A stretch of DNA of 64,000 bases from Nitrososphaeria archaeon (GTDB lineage: Archaea > Thermoproteota > Nitrososphaeria > JACIWG01). The notes under the pieces are model-generated. The model did no database searches. It saw nothing but the letters and a program-made list of their open reading frames with translations, and was not told where the DNA came from. The DNA lies in NCBI GenBank assembly GCA_029776065.1, contig JARVJP010000011.1:278961-342960 (forward strand), given 5' to 3'. How positions within the stretch are numbered: the first letter of the stretch is position 1; each line of letters starts with the position of its first letter. Shown here piece after piece: positions 8,394 through 15,706 of this stretch. A program made the translations under genes and the position numbers.

Positions 8394-8760
8394 GTTCAGT
8401 TCTCCTAGTTACAAATTCGGTGTTGCACTATATAACAATTGTCATTTGGTATACCTGCAGTTTGAATGATATTGATAATATGTGCTTATGTGTTTTAACT
8501 ATTTTCAGAGGTAAATCTTAACATCAAAAAAAGGCGGATAAGTATGATAATATTCCAAATGTATCCGACGTAACAGTTGAAGAAGCTTTCGACTACGCCA
8601 AAACCAATTGTGTAAGCCAAACCCCAACAATAAGTGATTCATTCACAAACGATTTGCTCCTATAACCTCAAAAATATCTAAATCATTTTAACTTATACAC
8701 TATTTACTAGAAACAAGCTATGACAATACGATATTGACGATTATAGCTCCGCCTTTTAAA
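8394..8760. other. Intergenic stretch with a short gene remnant
   Basis: This 367-nt stretch contains no complete gene. Its middle holds an open frame of about 47 codons without a start, listed separately. The rest is AT-rich and shows nothing I can name. Confidence 0.5.
8522..8665 (+). pseudogene. C-terminal remnant of an unidentified protein
   Basis: An open frame after a TAA reads KADKYDNIPNVSDVTVEEAF followed by DYAKTNCVSQTPTISDSFTN and stops at 8663-8665. It has no start codon, and the amino-acid pattern looks like real protein rather than chance. It resembles from memory the C-terminal end of archaeal secreted caspase- or C13-like cysteine peptidases, but I hold that weakly. No upstream coding part is visible in any frame, so the rest of the gene has been lost. 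Confidence 0.35.
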
Positions 8761-9183
8761 TCATATGTCCCTTATGTTTTTAACGTGTTTCAAATAGTTC
8801 TTCTTTAATCTCTCAATTAGCTTGTCGTCTGCGGTGTACAAATACGTGTTCTTGATGATGGCTAAAGATATGTATGCTGAATCATAGACCGTTATATCGT
8901 TTTCGAAAGAAGTTGTCACAGTCCTTTTAGCGTATTCTCCCTTAAGAGGGTAAAGGTTAAAAAGAAAAGAGTCTAAGGCTTCAGAGACTCCACATAGTTC
9001 ACTTTCAGAAAAAAGCCTTTTGTGGTACAATGCATTCAAGATCTCATAGGTGATTATGTTTGGGGCGATGACCCTTATTTCTCCCTCAATATATTTGTCC
9101 CTTATCTTTAAAGCTTTGTTGGAATCCTCCTCTTCAACAAACCACTTTACCACCACGCTAGCATCGACTACAACTTCCTGCAT
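8761..9183 (-). CDS. vapC: PIN-domain toxin, VapC family
   Basis: Probable RNase toxin of a type II toxin-antitoxin pair. The 140 residues carry the PIN acidic set: D8 in VVVDASV, the glutamate in ITYEILNAL (about 46), D in TVYDSAYISLA (about 100) and D in YTADDKLI (about 118). It overlaps the end of the antitoxin gene by 26 nt, as is usual for VapBC, which couples translation of the two. Its cellular RNA target is unknown; VapC family members often cut tRNA or rRNA. Confidence 0.9.
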   Translation of the reverse strand: MQEVVVDASVVVKWFVEEEDSNKALKIRDKYIEGEIRVIAPNIITYEILNALYHKRLFSESELCGVSEALDSFLFNLYPLKGEYAKRTVTTSFENDITVYDSAYISLAIIKNTYLYTADDKLIERLKKNYLKHVKNIRDI

Positions 9184-9406
9184 AACGCTCCTCCCTGAAC
9201 TTTCTTATGATGTCCTCAGCCTTCTCTTCACCTCTGCTCCTTTTTCTCAATCTCTCATTTATTAGCACCGCCTTAGCGAGATTCCTACCCCTCTCCTCCT
9301 CTATCTTGTTCTCTATGGCATTCCTAATGAACTCACTCCAGTTGACTTTGACTTCTTTCATCATCTTTCTTAACTTTTCGTCAACCCTTACAGTAATTAT
9401 TGTCAT
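9158..9406 (-). CDS. vapB: VapB-type antitoxin with ribbon-helix-helix N-terminus
   Basis: Antitoxin partner of the downstream PIN toxin. The N-terminus MTIITVRVDEKLRKMMKE followed by WSEFIRNAIENKI is a typical ribbon-helix-helix (CopG-like) DNA-binding domain. The charged C-terminus (about 45-82) should wrap the toxin. It is the first gene of the pair. A perfect palindrome lies 8 nt upstream of its start, between TATA box and ATG, the right place for autorepression. Confidence 0.85.
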   Translation of the reverse strand: MTIITVRVDEKLRKMMKEVKVNWSEFIRNAIENKIEEERGRNLAKAVLINERLRKRSRGEEKAEDIIRKFREERYAGSCSRC

Positions 9407-9413
9407 ACAAGTA

Positions 9414-9432
9414 ATACATATATAATATGTAT
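9414..9432 (-). promoter_or_regulatory. Perfect palindrome, candidate operator of the vapBC pair
   Basis: ATACATAT-ATA-ATATGTAT is a 19-nt perfect inverted repeat with 8-nt arms. It sits between the vapB start (9406) and a TATA-like TTTTATATAC on the minus strand (about 9432-9441). Ribbon-helix-helix antitoxins bind short palindromes and repress their own promoter, so this is a good operator candidate. The AT-richness of the area lowers its statistical weight. Confidence 0.55.
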
Positions 9433-9515
9433 ATAAAATTTTTTACCAATTTGCAGAATCATAACTTAGCTTATAAATGATTAACTTGTTTCCATTTAAT
9501 AATAAGCACATAATT

Positions 9516-9525
9516 TTTATAAAGA
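9516..9525 (+). promoter_or_regulatory. TATA box before the membrane cytochrome gene
   Basis: TTTTATAAAG lies about 35 nt before the TTG at 9555, giving an expected transcript start near 9546 and a very short leader. Confidence 0.45.
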
Positions 9526-9554
9526 CATGATCTTAATTCAAAAGTGACAAAAGC

Positions 9555-10052
9555 TTGAATAAGAACTTGATCTGGATAATTACATGCCTATCCATATTAC
9601 TTTTAACTGCCCTGATAACCTTCAACATAGGCCCAGAAGCTAGACGCCAGCAAAAAGGACCATATCGCATCTTCCCAAAAGACCTCGCTCACTGGCTGGG
9701 TTGGGCAGGCTTTCTAGCACTCGCAGCTTCAGCCTCCTACTCTGCCATGAAGAGAGGATTCCCAAAAAGCGTAAAGACATGGCTTCTTGTTCATTGCATA
9801 ATTGGAACTATATCACTTATTCTTGTATTCTTCCATTTAATAAACAAGGTGCAAGATCCAAGGCCAGGCTACTTTATAAGCTTCTTCACCTTCCTACTGA
9901 TGGCCGTGATAGTCGTTGGTGGAATGCTTGGACGATATGTGAAAGCAAGGCCGATAAGAGACTATTGGCGAACATTACACATACCTTTAACAATAATCTT
10001 CTACTTTACGTTAGCCTTTCACATTCTTGAAAAGATGAACTTACTTTGGTAG
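9555..10052 (+). CDS. Membrane b-type cytochrome, ferric-reductase-like four-to-five helix protein
   Basis: A 165-residue membrane protein with hydrophobic segments at about 5-24, 46-63, 75-96, 106-125 and 142-160. Two histidine pairs are each spaced by 13 residues: H80/H94 and H142/H156, plus H46. Such pairs on two helices are what is needed to hold two stacked b hemes, as in ferric reductase-like transmembrane proteins. It lacks any flavin or NADPH domain. I infer electron transfer across the membrane, with partner unknown. The Rieske protein 1.2 kb away is an obvious but untested candidate. The start is a TTG. Confidence 0.65.
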   Translation: MNKNLIWIITCLSILLLTALITFNIGPEARRQQKGPYRIFPKDLAHWLGWAGFLALAASASYSAMKRGFPKSVKTWLLVHCIIGTISLILVFFHLINKVQDPRPGYFISFFTFLLMAVIVVGGMLGRYVKARPIRDYWRTLHIPLTIIFYFTLAFHILEKMNLLW

Positions 10053-10255
10053 CGGTTTTAGGCCTATTACCGCCTATAAGATTACATTTTGGCCGAAGGA
10101 TCTATTCCTTAACTTAAAAAAAGTTTTGCTGCTATTAAATAGGATAAGCTCTGATAAAAATTATTGACCATTTTGGCAGAAATTATCTATTAAAAACTCT
10201 TGCTTTTTCAACCTTACTATATTCCCCTAATACTCATATCCAGTTGTTTAAAAAA

Positions 10256-10672
10256 TCATCTTTCAATCCTTTTTACTTCCAGTTTATCAAAGTCTCTATC
10301 AAAGGAATAGATCTCGTTAACCCCATTTTTTACCATAGCCGTATACGCTATAGCATCACTCAGTCCAATCTTCTTACTCTTTGCCGTTGTTAATGCTCTC
10401 AAGCAATCTCCTTTGGCAACGCTATGTATTTTGATGTTTTCCGAAAAGAGTAAGAACTCTTCTGCTTCAAAAGCTTCTTCAAGTGTAAGGTTGTTTTCAA
10501 GTAAGTTTGCTATCTCAGCTAATTGCACAATAGTCAAGCTAACATCCTCGCCATCCCTGATCTTTTTCACTATTTCTTTTGCAGAATTCTTTATTTTCAC
10601 TTCTGAATTTTTCAGATCCCTCTTAGGCTTTATGAATGCGTGAACAAATACGCTTGCATCAATGAACCTCAT
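10256..10672 (-). CDS. vapC: PIN-domain toxin, VapC family (second pair)
   Basis: A 138-residue PIN domain: D4 in RFIDASVFVH, the glutamate in VQLAEIANLL (about 53), D in GLSDAIAYTA (about 105) and D in SFDRDFD (about 126). It is probably an endoribonuclease toxin. It overlaps the upstream AbrB-type antitoxin gene by 14 nt. It differs clearly from the toxin at 8761 in sequence and antitoxin type, so the two pairs are not a recent duplication. Confidence 0.9.
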   Translation of the reverse strand: MRFIDASVFVHAFIKPKRDLKNSEVKIKNSAKEIVKKIRDGEDVSLTIVQLAEIANLLENNLTLEEAFEAEEFLLFSENIKIHSVAKGDCLRALTTAKSKKIGLSDAIAYTAMVKNGVNEIYSFDRDFDKLEVKRIER

Positions 10673-10901
10673 AAAGCTCCCTCCGTACAGCTTTCCAATC
10701 AGAAAGGTCTGATTTTATATCAACTTCTATTCTGTCAAAGAACTTGGTAATGTCTACAGGCTTATGAGGTTTAATGATCATTAGATCATCTTCGATCTTA
10801 ATTGTCACCCTTCTTCCAGCATATTTTTTCCTCCATTCCTTTGGTAAAACCAATCTACCCTGCTTATCCACTTTTTTAGAGATTTCCATTTCCTTTTCCA
10901 T
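10659..10901 (-). CDS. vapB: AbrB/SpoVT-type antitoxin
   Basis: Antitoxin of the second PIN toxin. The SpoVT-AbrB swapped-hairpin DNA-binding domain is clear: ISKKVDKQGRLVLPKEWRKK, then RVTIKIEDDLMIIKP. The acidic C-terminus (about 50-80) should bind the toxin. The track places the start at 10916, but a TATA-like CTTAAATTAG on the minus strand (10922-10931) puts the transcript start near 10902. I therefore choose the ATG at 10901 (MEKEMEIS), leaderless. Confidence 0.85.
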   Translation of the reverse strand: MEKEMEISKKVDKQGRLVLPKEWRKKYAGRRVTIKIEDDLMIIKPHKPVDITKFFDRIEVDIKSDLSDWKAVRRELYEVH

Positions 10902-11227
10902 ACCACATCTTGACAAACAAACTAATTTAAGTATTACCTTCCATAAGAGATCAATAAACTCTTAAGTGGGACTGATAAATACTATTTTTACCTTGATGAA
11001 ACCAAATCTGTGAAATTGGTGTTAGATAAATATCGTTGGGCATAATCTCCTTGTATTAGATTTTCTGGATAGAAAATATCGATGTTGTCAACCATTTCCA
11101 TTTTATTACATACTTGAATACAATGGTGGACTGAGCGCAAGAATTTCTTGAATCTAAACATATTAACAATATTTAGAATTGACGGAAAAAGTAAATTTTA
11201 TAATATAAGAAGATTAGATATCAATTT
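10902..11227. other. Divergent intergenic region with two promoters
   Basis: This stretch of about 325 nt holds the minus-strand TATA element of the AbrB antitoxin (10922-10931) and the plus-strand TATA element of the Rieske gene (11196-11207). Between them I see no gene, repeat or RNA-like structure. Confidence 0.5.
11196..11207 (+). promoter_or_regulatory. TATA box of the Rieske protein gene
   Basis: TTTTATAATATA is centred about 26 nt before the GTG at 11228, which predicts a leaderless transcript and supports that start. Confidence 0.5.
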
Positions 11228-11566
11228 GTGATAGAATTGAGTTTCGTGAAAGTCGCTGAAGCATCAGACATCCCAATAGGGAAAATGAAAAGTATCAAAA
11301 TGAAAGACAAGGAAATTTTGATAGCCGACGTAAACGGAAAATATTATGCAATAGGAAACAGGTGCACACATAGAGGCGGAGATCTTTCAAAAGGGATCCT
11401 AGAAAACAACGTAGTCACATGTCCACTACACGGAGCAAAATTTGATGTAACCACAGGGAAAGTTGTTTCAGGGCCAAAGATAGGTCCCATCAATGCAAAA
11501 ACAAAAGATGGAATAATCTACGAAGTAAAAGTCGAAGGAAACGAGATAATGATTAAAGTCAGCTAA
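11228..11566 (+). CDS. Rieske [2Fe-2S] ferredoxin-like protein
   Basis: A small soluble electron carrier with one Rieske cluster. Ligands are C46-x-H48 in NRCTHRGGDLS and C65-x2-H68 in TCPLHGAKFD. At 112 residues it is a stand-alone ferredoxin of the type that serves dioxygenases or nitrite reductase small subunits, with no membrane anchor. No oxygenase is in the window, so its partner is unknown. The GTG start is supported by a TATA box 26 nt upstream. It stands between toxin-antitoxin and restriction-modification genes. Confidence 0.92.
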   Translation: MIELSFVKVAEASDIPIGKMKSIKMKDKEILIADVNGKYYAIGNRCTHRGGDLSKGILENNVVTCPLHGAKFDVTTGKVVSGPKIGPINAKTKDGIIYEVKVEGNEIMIKVS

Positions 11567-11670
11567 TAAGTTAGATACATTAAGCGGGTTTGTGAGCGTC
11601 TTCTCACTTTAACGGTTTAGATTCGATTATTTTTTAGCCAAATCCCAAAAATTATATCTCGAGGTTCATA

Positions 11671-11868
11671 TTAATTAAGGAGCGAGTGCCGTGCTAAGAC
11701 CTTAATCTTCTCTAGATGAATTATGTTCCTTGTCACCAAGGTGTAACCTTTAGCTAGGGCGATCGCGCCAGCTATAACATCTCTTATGCCTATGAACTTG
11801 CCTTCTTCCTGAGCTTGTTTTGTGAACTTGGAAGTAGTGATTATTACATCATGTTCATTCGAACTCAA
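11671..11868 (-). pseudogene. Truncated PIN domain, C-terminal half only
   Basis: The 65-residue frame reads FIGIRDVIAGAIALAKGYTL followed by VTRNIIHLEKI, which matches the C-terminal half of VapC-type PIN domains (the last two acidic positions and the VTRN turn). The N-terminal half with the first catalytic aspartate is missing. Its TTG start overlaps the stop of the restriction enzyme gene (CTTGAG), so it may be translated by chance coupling. I read it as the remnant of a toxin gene cut when the restriction-modification pair arrived. Confidence 0.6.
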
Positions 11869-12770
11869 GGTTTAGTCATCTTTTTGAGTAGATTTTTCAT
11901 GAATTTTGTAGTTTGGCAATAGTTCAAGATTAACTCTACTTTTTCTGAGGCTTCATTAAAGGGATTCCTCATCTCAATCCATCCAGGGCCATCGGTGAAC
12001 CATATAAAGTGAAGACCACATTTATTCAGTTCATTACCTATTGTCATGTAGGATCTTGCTGTTTCCAAAGGCTTGCTACCTGGACCATGGTATATATTTA
12101 CTTCACAAGCTGCGATGTGTCTATCACCGTGATTGATTATGAAGTCAACTCTTTTGTCTAAGCTTATAGTGTTAATAATTTTCTTGATATCTACTTCGGA
12201 TTCATAGGAGTATCTATATCCCTCTAGGTTTACTTCGTTTATTGCTGAATTCAACGCGTGTTCAAGAATTCTTGAGAAAACAGCACCACTTCTATTCTTG
12301 CGTGCATTACTGTCAAGACCAACTTCAATTCCTAATAGATAGGTATAGGTGTCCTTTATTTTGTCGAAGAGAGATAACAACCCTGTTTTTTCGAAGAAGA
12401 GCACTGCATCATCTATCTGTTTTTTGTCCAAACTACGTTGAAAGTTGAATCTTCTATAGATGATTTGTTGCGCTATTTCGGCCACTTCCAATTCTTTTTC
12501 TCTTACCGCTAGCAAAAGGGGAGCGCATTCTAATATTCTAGGGTGTTCAAATAATATATTTCGTAACAAGTCTTTTTTTGATGTTGAACTCTTCTCAAGG
12601 GTCAAAGAGTTCAGTAGACCACATTCAATGATGTACTTCCGAGCATTATCTTCAACCTTCTTCCAGTCGACAAAAAAATCATAGGTATGACCTGTCTTAA
12701 GGAGAGTCATGAAAAAGTCTTCTTTGAATTCTTCTAACGAATTAAAACCAAGTAGATCATATCTTACCAA
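11865..12770 (-). CDS. Type II restriction endonuclease, DpnII-like
   Basis: Double-strand DNA endonuclease. The segment GIEVGLDSNARKNRSG and the catalytic core VDFII then AACEVNIYHGPGSKPLETARSY match the DpnII family, whose PD-(D/E)xK site is an ExN variant. WFTDGPGW near the C-terminus also fits. The track starts at 12842 inside the methyltransferase gene. A better start is the TTG at 12770, 4 nt past the methyltransferase stop and preceded by AAGGTGGTGG. About 301 residues. DpnII family enzymes classically cut GATC, but the target here is not proven. Confidence 0.82.
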   Translation of the reverse strand: MVRYDLLGFNSLEEFKEDFFMTLLKTGHTYDFFVDWKKVEDNARKYIIECGLLNSLTLEKSSTSKKDLLRNILFEHPRILECAPLLLAVREKELEVAEIAQQIIYRRFNFQRSLDKKQIDDAVLFFEKTGLLSLFDKIKDTYTYLLGIEVGLDSNARKNRSGAVFSRILEHALNSAINEVNLEGYRYSYESEVDIKKIINTISLDKRVDFIINHGDRHIAACEVNIYHGPGSKPLETARSYMTIGNELNKCGLHFIWFTDGPGWIEMRNPFNEASEKVELILNYCQTTKFMKNLLKKMTKP

Positions 12771-12774
12771 AACT

Positions 12775-13710
12775 TCACCACCACCTTGAACTAAACTTGA
12801 TATCACTAAACTTTTCGTCTGATAGTGGCTTTCTGAAGACAAAAAGGTGCTCGTGAGCGATCAGATAGAAGTCGTAGGTGCCTCTCCATTTCTCTCTAGT
12901 TGTCTTTGTCTTCCACTGAACTTTGATTATATCTTCTTTCAAGATAAATCCTGATTCTAAAAATACTTGCATCACTCTAAACGCAATTGGTATGTAATGT
13001 CGATGCTGCCTTGTGTCGCCTATTAGTATAGCGCAATACTTGCCCGGTTTTAGAACTCTGTACGATTCAGCAGCAACTTTACCCATCTCAAGTAAATAAT
13101 CATCGAGGGATAAAATTGAGAGATCTCCTTCTACAATGTTGTTTTTTGAATACTTTATTATGTGGGCATAAGGCGGATGGGTCGCGATCAGATCGATGGA
13201 GTTATCACTAATTTCATTAAGATTTCTTGCATCACCAACGTAAGTTTTGATAACAGGTTCTTTATAAGCTTCATCCAATGGACTATACTTAAAGTTAAGT
13301 CGATCTTTAGCAACAATTATTGAGTTTGGGTTAATGTCTACTCCAATTGCATTTCTGCTTAACAATTTGCATTCAACCAAAGTTGTGCCACTGCCGACCA
13401 TTTGGTCTAAGACCCAATCACCTTCTTTGGAATACTTCAAAATGACGTTCCTTGGGACGTAAGGGGACCAGTTTCCTCTGTAGTTACCGATATGAGTGGC
13501 CCAATCGCCTCTGTCAGGAAAGCTCCACACGGTTTGGTTCTCAAGAACGTAATCGGAGGGTGGAGCATAAGTCTTAATATTCCAATTTTTCTTCAACTCT
13601 ATTTTCTCATTCTCGATGATGACGTAATCATTCTTGCTAGCAAAGTTGATGTAATCACGCTCTGTAAACTCTTTCATAGGAGCGTAGTTCATGTCTAATT
13701 CTGTTACCAA
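12775..13710 (-). CDS. Site-specific DNA methyltransferase (N4-cytosine or N6-adenine type)
   Basis: Amino-methyltransferase protecting the host from the downstream nuclease. The order is an SAM-site segment near residue 75 (GNWSPYVPRNVI), motif I VLDQMVGSGTTLVE at about 92-105 with acidic VDIN, then the catalytic motif IV as THPPYAHI near 175. The usual form is D/N/S-PP-Y; histidine in first place is seen in a subset of archaeal amino-methylases. TTATATAATTG about 25 nt upstream makes the TTG at 13710 a leaderless start. The nuclease follows directly, so the two form an operon with methylase first. Confidence 0.88.
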   Translation of the reverse strand: MVTELDMNYAPMKEFTERDYINFASKNDYVIIENEKIELKKNWNIKTYAPPSDYVLENQTVWSFPDRGDWATHIGNYRGNWSPYVPRNVILKYSKEGDWVLDQMVGSGTTLVECKLLSRNAIGVDINPNSIIVAKDRLNFKYSPLDEAYKEPVIKTYVGDARNLNEISDNSIDLIATHPPYAHIIKYSKNNIVEGDLSILSLDDYLLEMGKVAAESYRVLKPGKYCAILIGDTRQHRHYIPIAFRVMQVFLESGFILKEDIIKVQWKTKTTREKWRGTYDFYLIAHEHLFVFRKPLSDEKFSDIKFSSRWW

Positions 13711-13881
13711 CTATAAAACACTCCGCATCAATTATATAATGTTATTGAAGATTTAAACGCAAATAAAGGAGTAACTGACTGTAATCGAAAAAGAAATAAG
13801 AACTGAAGAATTTAGGAAAATAACCCGATCACCAGCCAACGCGTAAAATTAATTATGATATATAATCTATTTTGTGGAAGG

Positions 13882-13981
13882 CGCCCAGACCGGGATTTGA
13901 ACCCGGGTCGCCCGGGTGACAGCCGGGTATTCTAGGAGTGAGAGAGCCCACTCTTACTAGGCCGGGCTATACTATCTGGGC
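13882..13981 (-). tRNA. tRNA-Asp (GUC) with a 25-nt intron in the D arm
   Basis: Read on the minus strand, GCCCAGA pairs with TCTGGGC as a perfect acceptor stem. The anticodon arm CCCGG-CTGTCAC-CCGGG presents GTC. The T arm is CCGGG-TTCAAAT-CCCGG. The discriminator is G73, as expected for tRNA-Asp, and CCA is not encoded. The D arm is interrupted between positions 24 and 25 by AGAGTGGGCTCTCTCACTCC and TAGAA. Splicing restores D-stem pairs 10-13 with 22-25. The splice sites lie in two 3-nt bulges around a CTAG:CTAG helix. A box A-like CTTAAAA lies about 30 nt upstream on the minus strand. Confidence 0.93.
13930..13954 (-). other. Non-canonical archaeal tRNA intron (position 24/25)
   Basis: The 25-nt intron is bounded by a bulge-helix-bulge: 3-nt bulge TAA, central 4-bp helix CTAG:CTAG, 3-nt bulge AAT, with the intron closed by the hairpin GAGTG/CACTC. 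Cutting each bulge after its second base gives exactly the exons needed for a normal D arm. The outer exon-side helix is imperfect. Most archaeal tRNA introns sit at 37/38; D-arm sites are known mainly from lineages with relaxed splicing endonucleases. Confidence 0.85.
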
Positions 13982-14041
13982 GGTCGTGTTGTGTGTGTTG
14001 TTTTGGTGGTTTTAAGTTTTTTGTTTGTTTTTGGGTTTGTG

Positions 14042-14386
14042 ATGTCATGTGTTGCGTTTGTTTCATGTTTTGTGTTTGTAGGGTTGTTTTGCTCTTTGGA
14101 GGATGTTTATAATAATTTACGCGTTCGATGGTTTTTTCTTGGCTGTGAAGTTGGTTTGGTGGTTACAGGGAGGATATTTTATAGTTCTAATTTTCTTTTT
14201 GGTGTCTTTGTTTTTCTTCTGGTTGTATGTGTCTTTATAGGCGTGGGGTTTTTAACTTATAAGTATCCGACTCACTCTGATGTCTTTTTTAGTGGTGTGG
14301 AATTTGGTGTGCTTTTAATGAGCTTTTTCAGATTGGAAAGAAAAGACAGACTTACATATAATTTCTTAAACGTCAAAAAGGAGTAA
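14042..14386 (+). CDS. Hypothetical small membrane protein in strongly G/T-skewed DNA
   Basis: The track gives 131 residues from a GTG at 13991, but that start lies in the likely promoter of the minus-strand tRNA. I prefer the ATG at 14042. The product would have about three hydrophobic helices (segments rich in V, F, L) and a short basic tail. I recognise no family. The first 250 nt use almost only G and T on this strand, unlike every neighbour, which could itself create a long hydrophobic open frame by chance. It may be a real gene of an acquired element beside the tRNA or a composition artefact. Confidence 0.4.
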   Translation: MSCVAFVSCFVFVGLFCSLEDVYNNLRVRWFFLGCEVGLVVTGRIFYSSNFLFGVFVFLLVVCVFIGVGFLTYKYPTHSDVFFSGVEFGVLLMSFFRLERKDRLTYNFLNVKKE

Positions 14387-14627
14387 TAGTGTAAAACTTC
14401 GCATAAACAAACCTATTCCCTACACCTTCTCCAACAATATGATGCCATACGATCACTGTCTGACCTGTTGGCATCAAACTCAAGACATGCGTTTCTACAA
14501 TTGTTATTATACGTCATCGGCTGGGTTTCTGTATTCGCTTTAAACCGAACGCTGGAAGATCAAGTTTGTCTCCTTTGAGCATTCTCCTTAATGTAGACTA
14601 CATAACAATCGAGCTGAATTCTTCTCA

Positions 14628-15377
14628 CTACCCAAGTATCGTGTCTAGAAACATCATAACCGCAAAACCTAAGATAAACCCGAAGGTAGCTTCAAGCTCA
14701 TGCCCCTTTCGATGGCTTTCAGGAATCATCTCGTGACTTACAACGAATGCCATAGCCCCTCCTGCAAACGCTAACCCACTAGGTAGAAGAAAGTGTGCTA
14801 TAGAAACCATCGACACACCAACTAGCCCACCAACAGGTTCAACCAGACCAGTCAAAGCCGCATACCATATCGCCTTCTTCTTACTGAAGCCTTCTCTTAC
14901 CAAGGGAAACGCAACGGCAGAGCCTTCAGGGATGTTCTGTAATCCTATTGCCGTCGCTATAACTAGTCCAGCAGCAATATCACCTCCACCAAAGCTAACC
15001 CCCACCGCTAAACCTTCAGGAAAATTGTGTATAGTGATCGCTAAAATCAGTAGGCTAACCTTGGATAAAGAGGAAGACGGTCCTTCAGACCCCTTGATAA
15101 TATGTGAGTGAGGTATATATCTGTCAAGTAAATAAACAAAGAATCCTCCTACTATAAAGCCTATAACGGATACCTCAACCCCACCTAACTCTATAGCTGG
15201 GACTAGGAGGCTAAAAGCGGTTGCAGCGAGCATAACTCCTGCTGAAAATCCAAGCATTGTATCCAAAACACGATGCGAAATATCCTTCATAAAAAGTACT
15301 GGAATAGCTCCCAGAGTTGTAGCCACACCCGCCGTTAAACTCGCGAAAACACCCAACCATATGCTCTCGAATGCCAT
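14628..15377 (-). CDS. ZIP-family divalent metal transporter
   Basis: Membrane importer of zinc or other divalent metals. Eight hydrophobic helices can be drawn; the metal-binding helices carry the diagnostic TIHNFPEGLAVGVSFG and GLQNIPEGSAVAFP motifs, and VSHEMIPESHR is in the C-terminal part. The track begins at 15401, but TTATAAAC on the minus strand just upstream (about 15405-15412) places the transcript start near 15380. I choose ATG 15377 (MAFES), giving about 249 residues, close to ZupT/GufA members. The gene is alone. Metal specificity cannot be read. Confidence 0.9.
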   Translation of the reverse strand: MAFESIWLGVFASLTAGVATTLGAIPVLFMKDISHRVLDTMLGFSAGVMLAATAFSLLVPAIELGGVEVSVIGFIVGGFFVYLLDRYIPHSHIIKGSEGPSSSLSKVSLLILAITIHNFPEGLAVGVSFGGGDIAAGLVIATAIGLQNIPEGSAVAFPLVREGFSKKKAIWYAALTGLVEPVGGLVGVSMVSIAHFLLPSGLAFAGGAMAFVVSHEMIPESHRKGHELEATFGFILGFAVMMFLDTILG

Positions 15378-15706
15378 ACACCACTTACATTGGATGATCA
15401 AGTTTATAACCGATTGACAGGCTACAGTAGCTCAAGACCCTTCCCCTAAATCTCAGATATGCCTTGCGTGTAACCTTTTGTTCAACTGGTAAAACACTTT
15501 TAGCAAATACCGTAAAGATCCAAAACCTTCTCTTTAACTTTAAAGCTTGCCATTAGGTATGTACCTCGCCTCGAACTCTTTTTGTGCACTTTTCCATAAC
15601 CATATTCATCATGTAAAACCAACTGTTCCAGACACTCACTTTAGAGTGGTCTAATATTCCTACTTCTCTAATGAATATATATGTTAATGTAAGGTATGAT
15701 GTTAGG
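15378..15706. other. Divergent intergenic region
   Basis: About 330 nt between two divergent genes. It holds the minus-strand TATA element of the ZIP gene near 15405-15412 and a plus-strand TATA-like GAATATATAT at 15673-15682 for the next gene. I see no coding frame or structured RNA in the rest. Confidence 0.45.
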
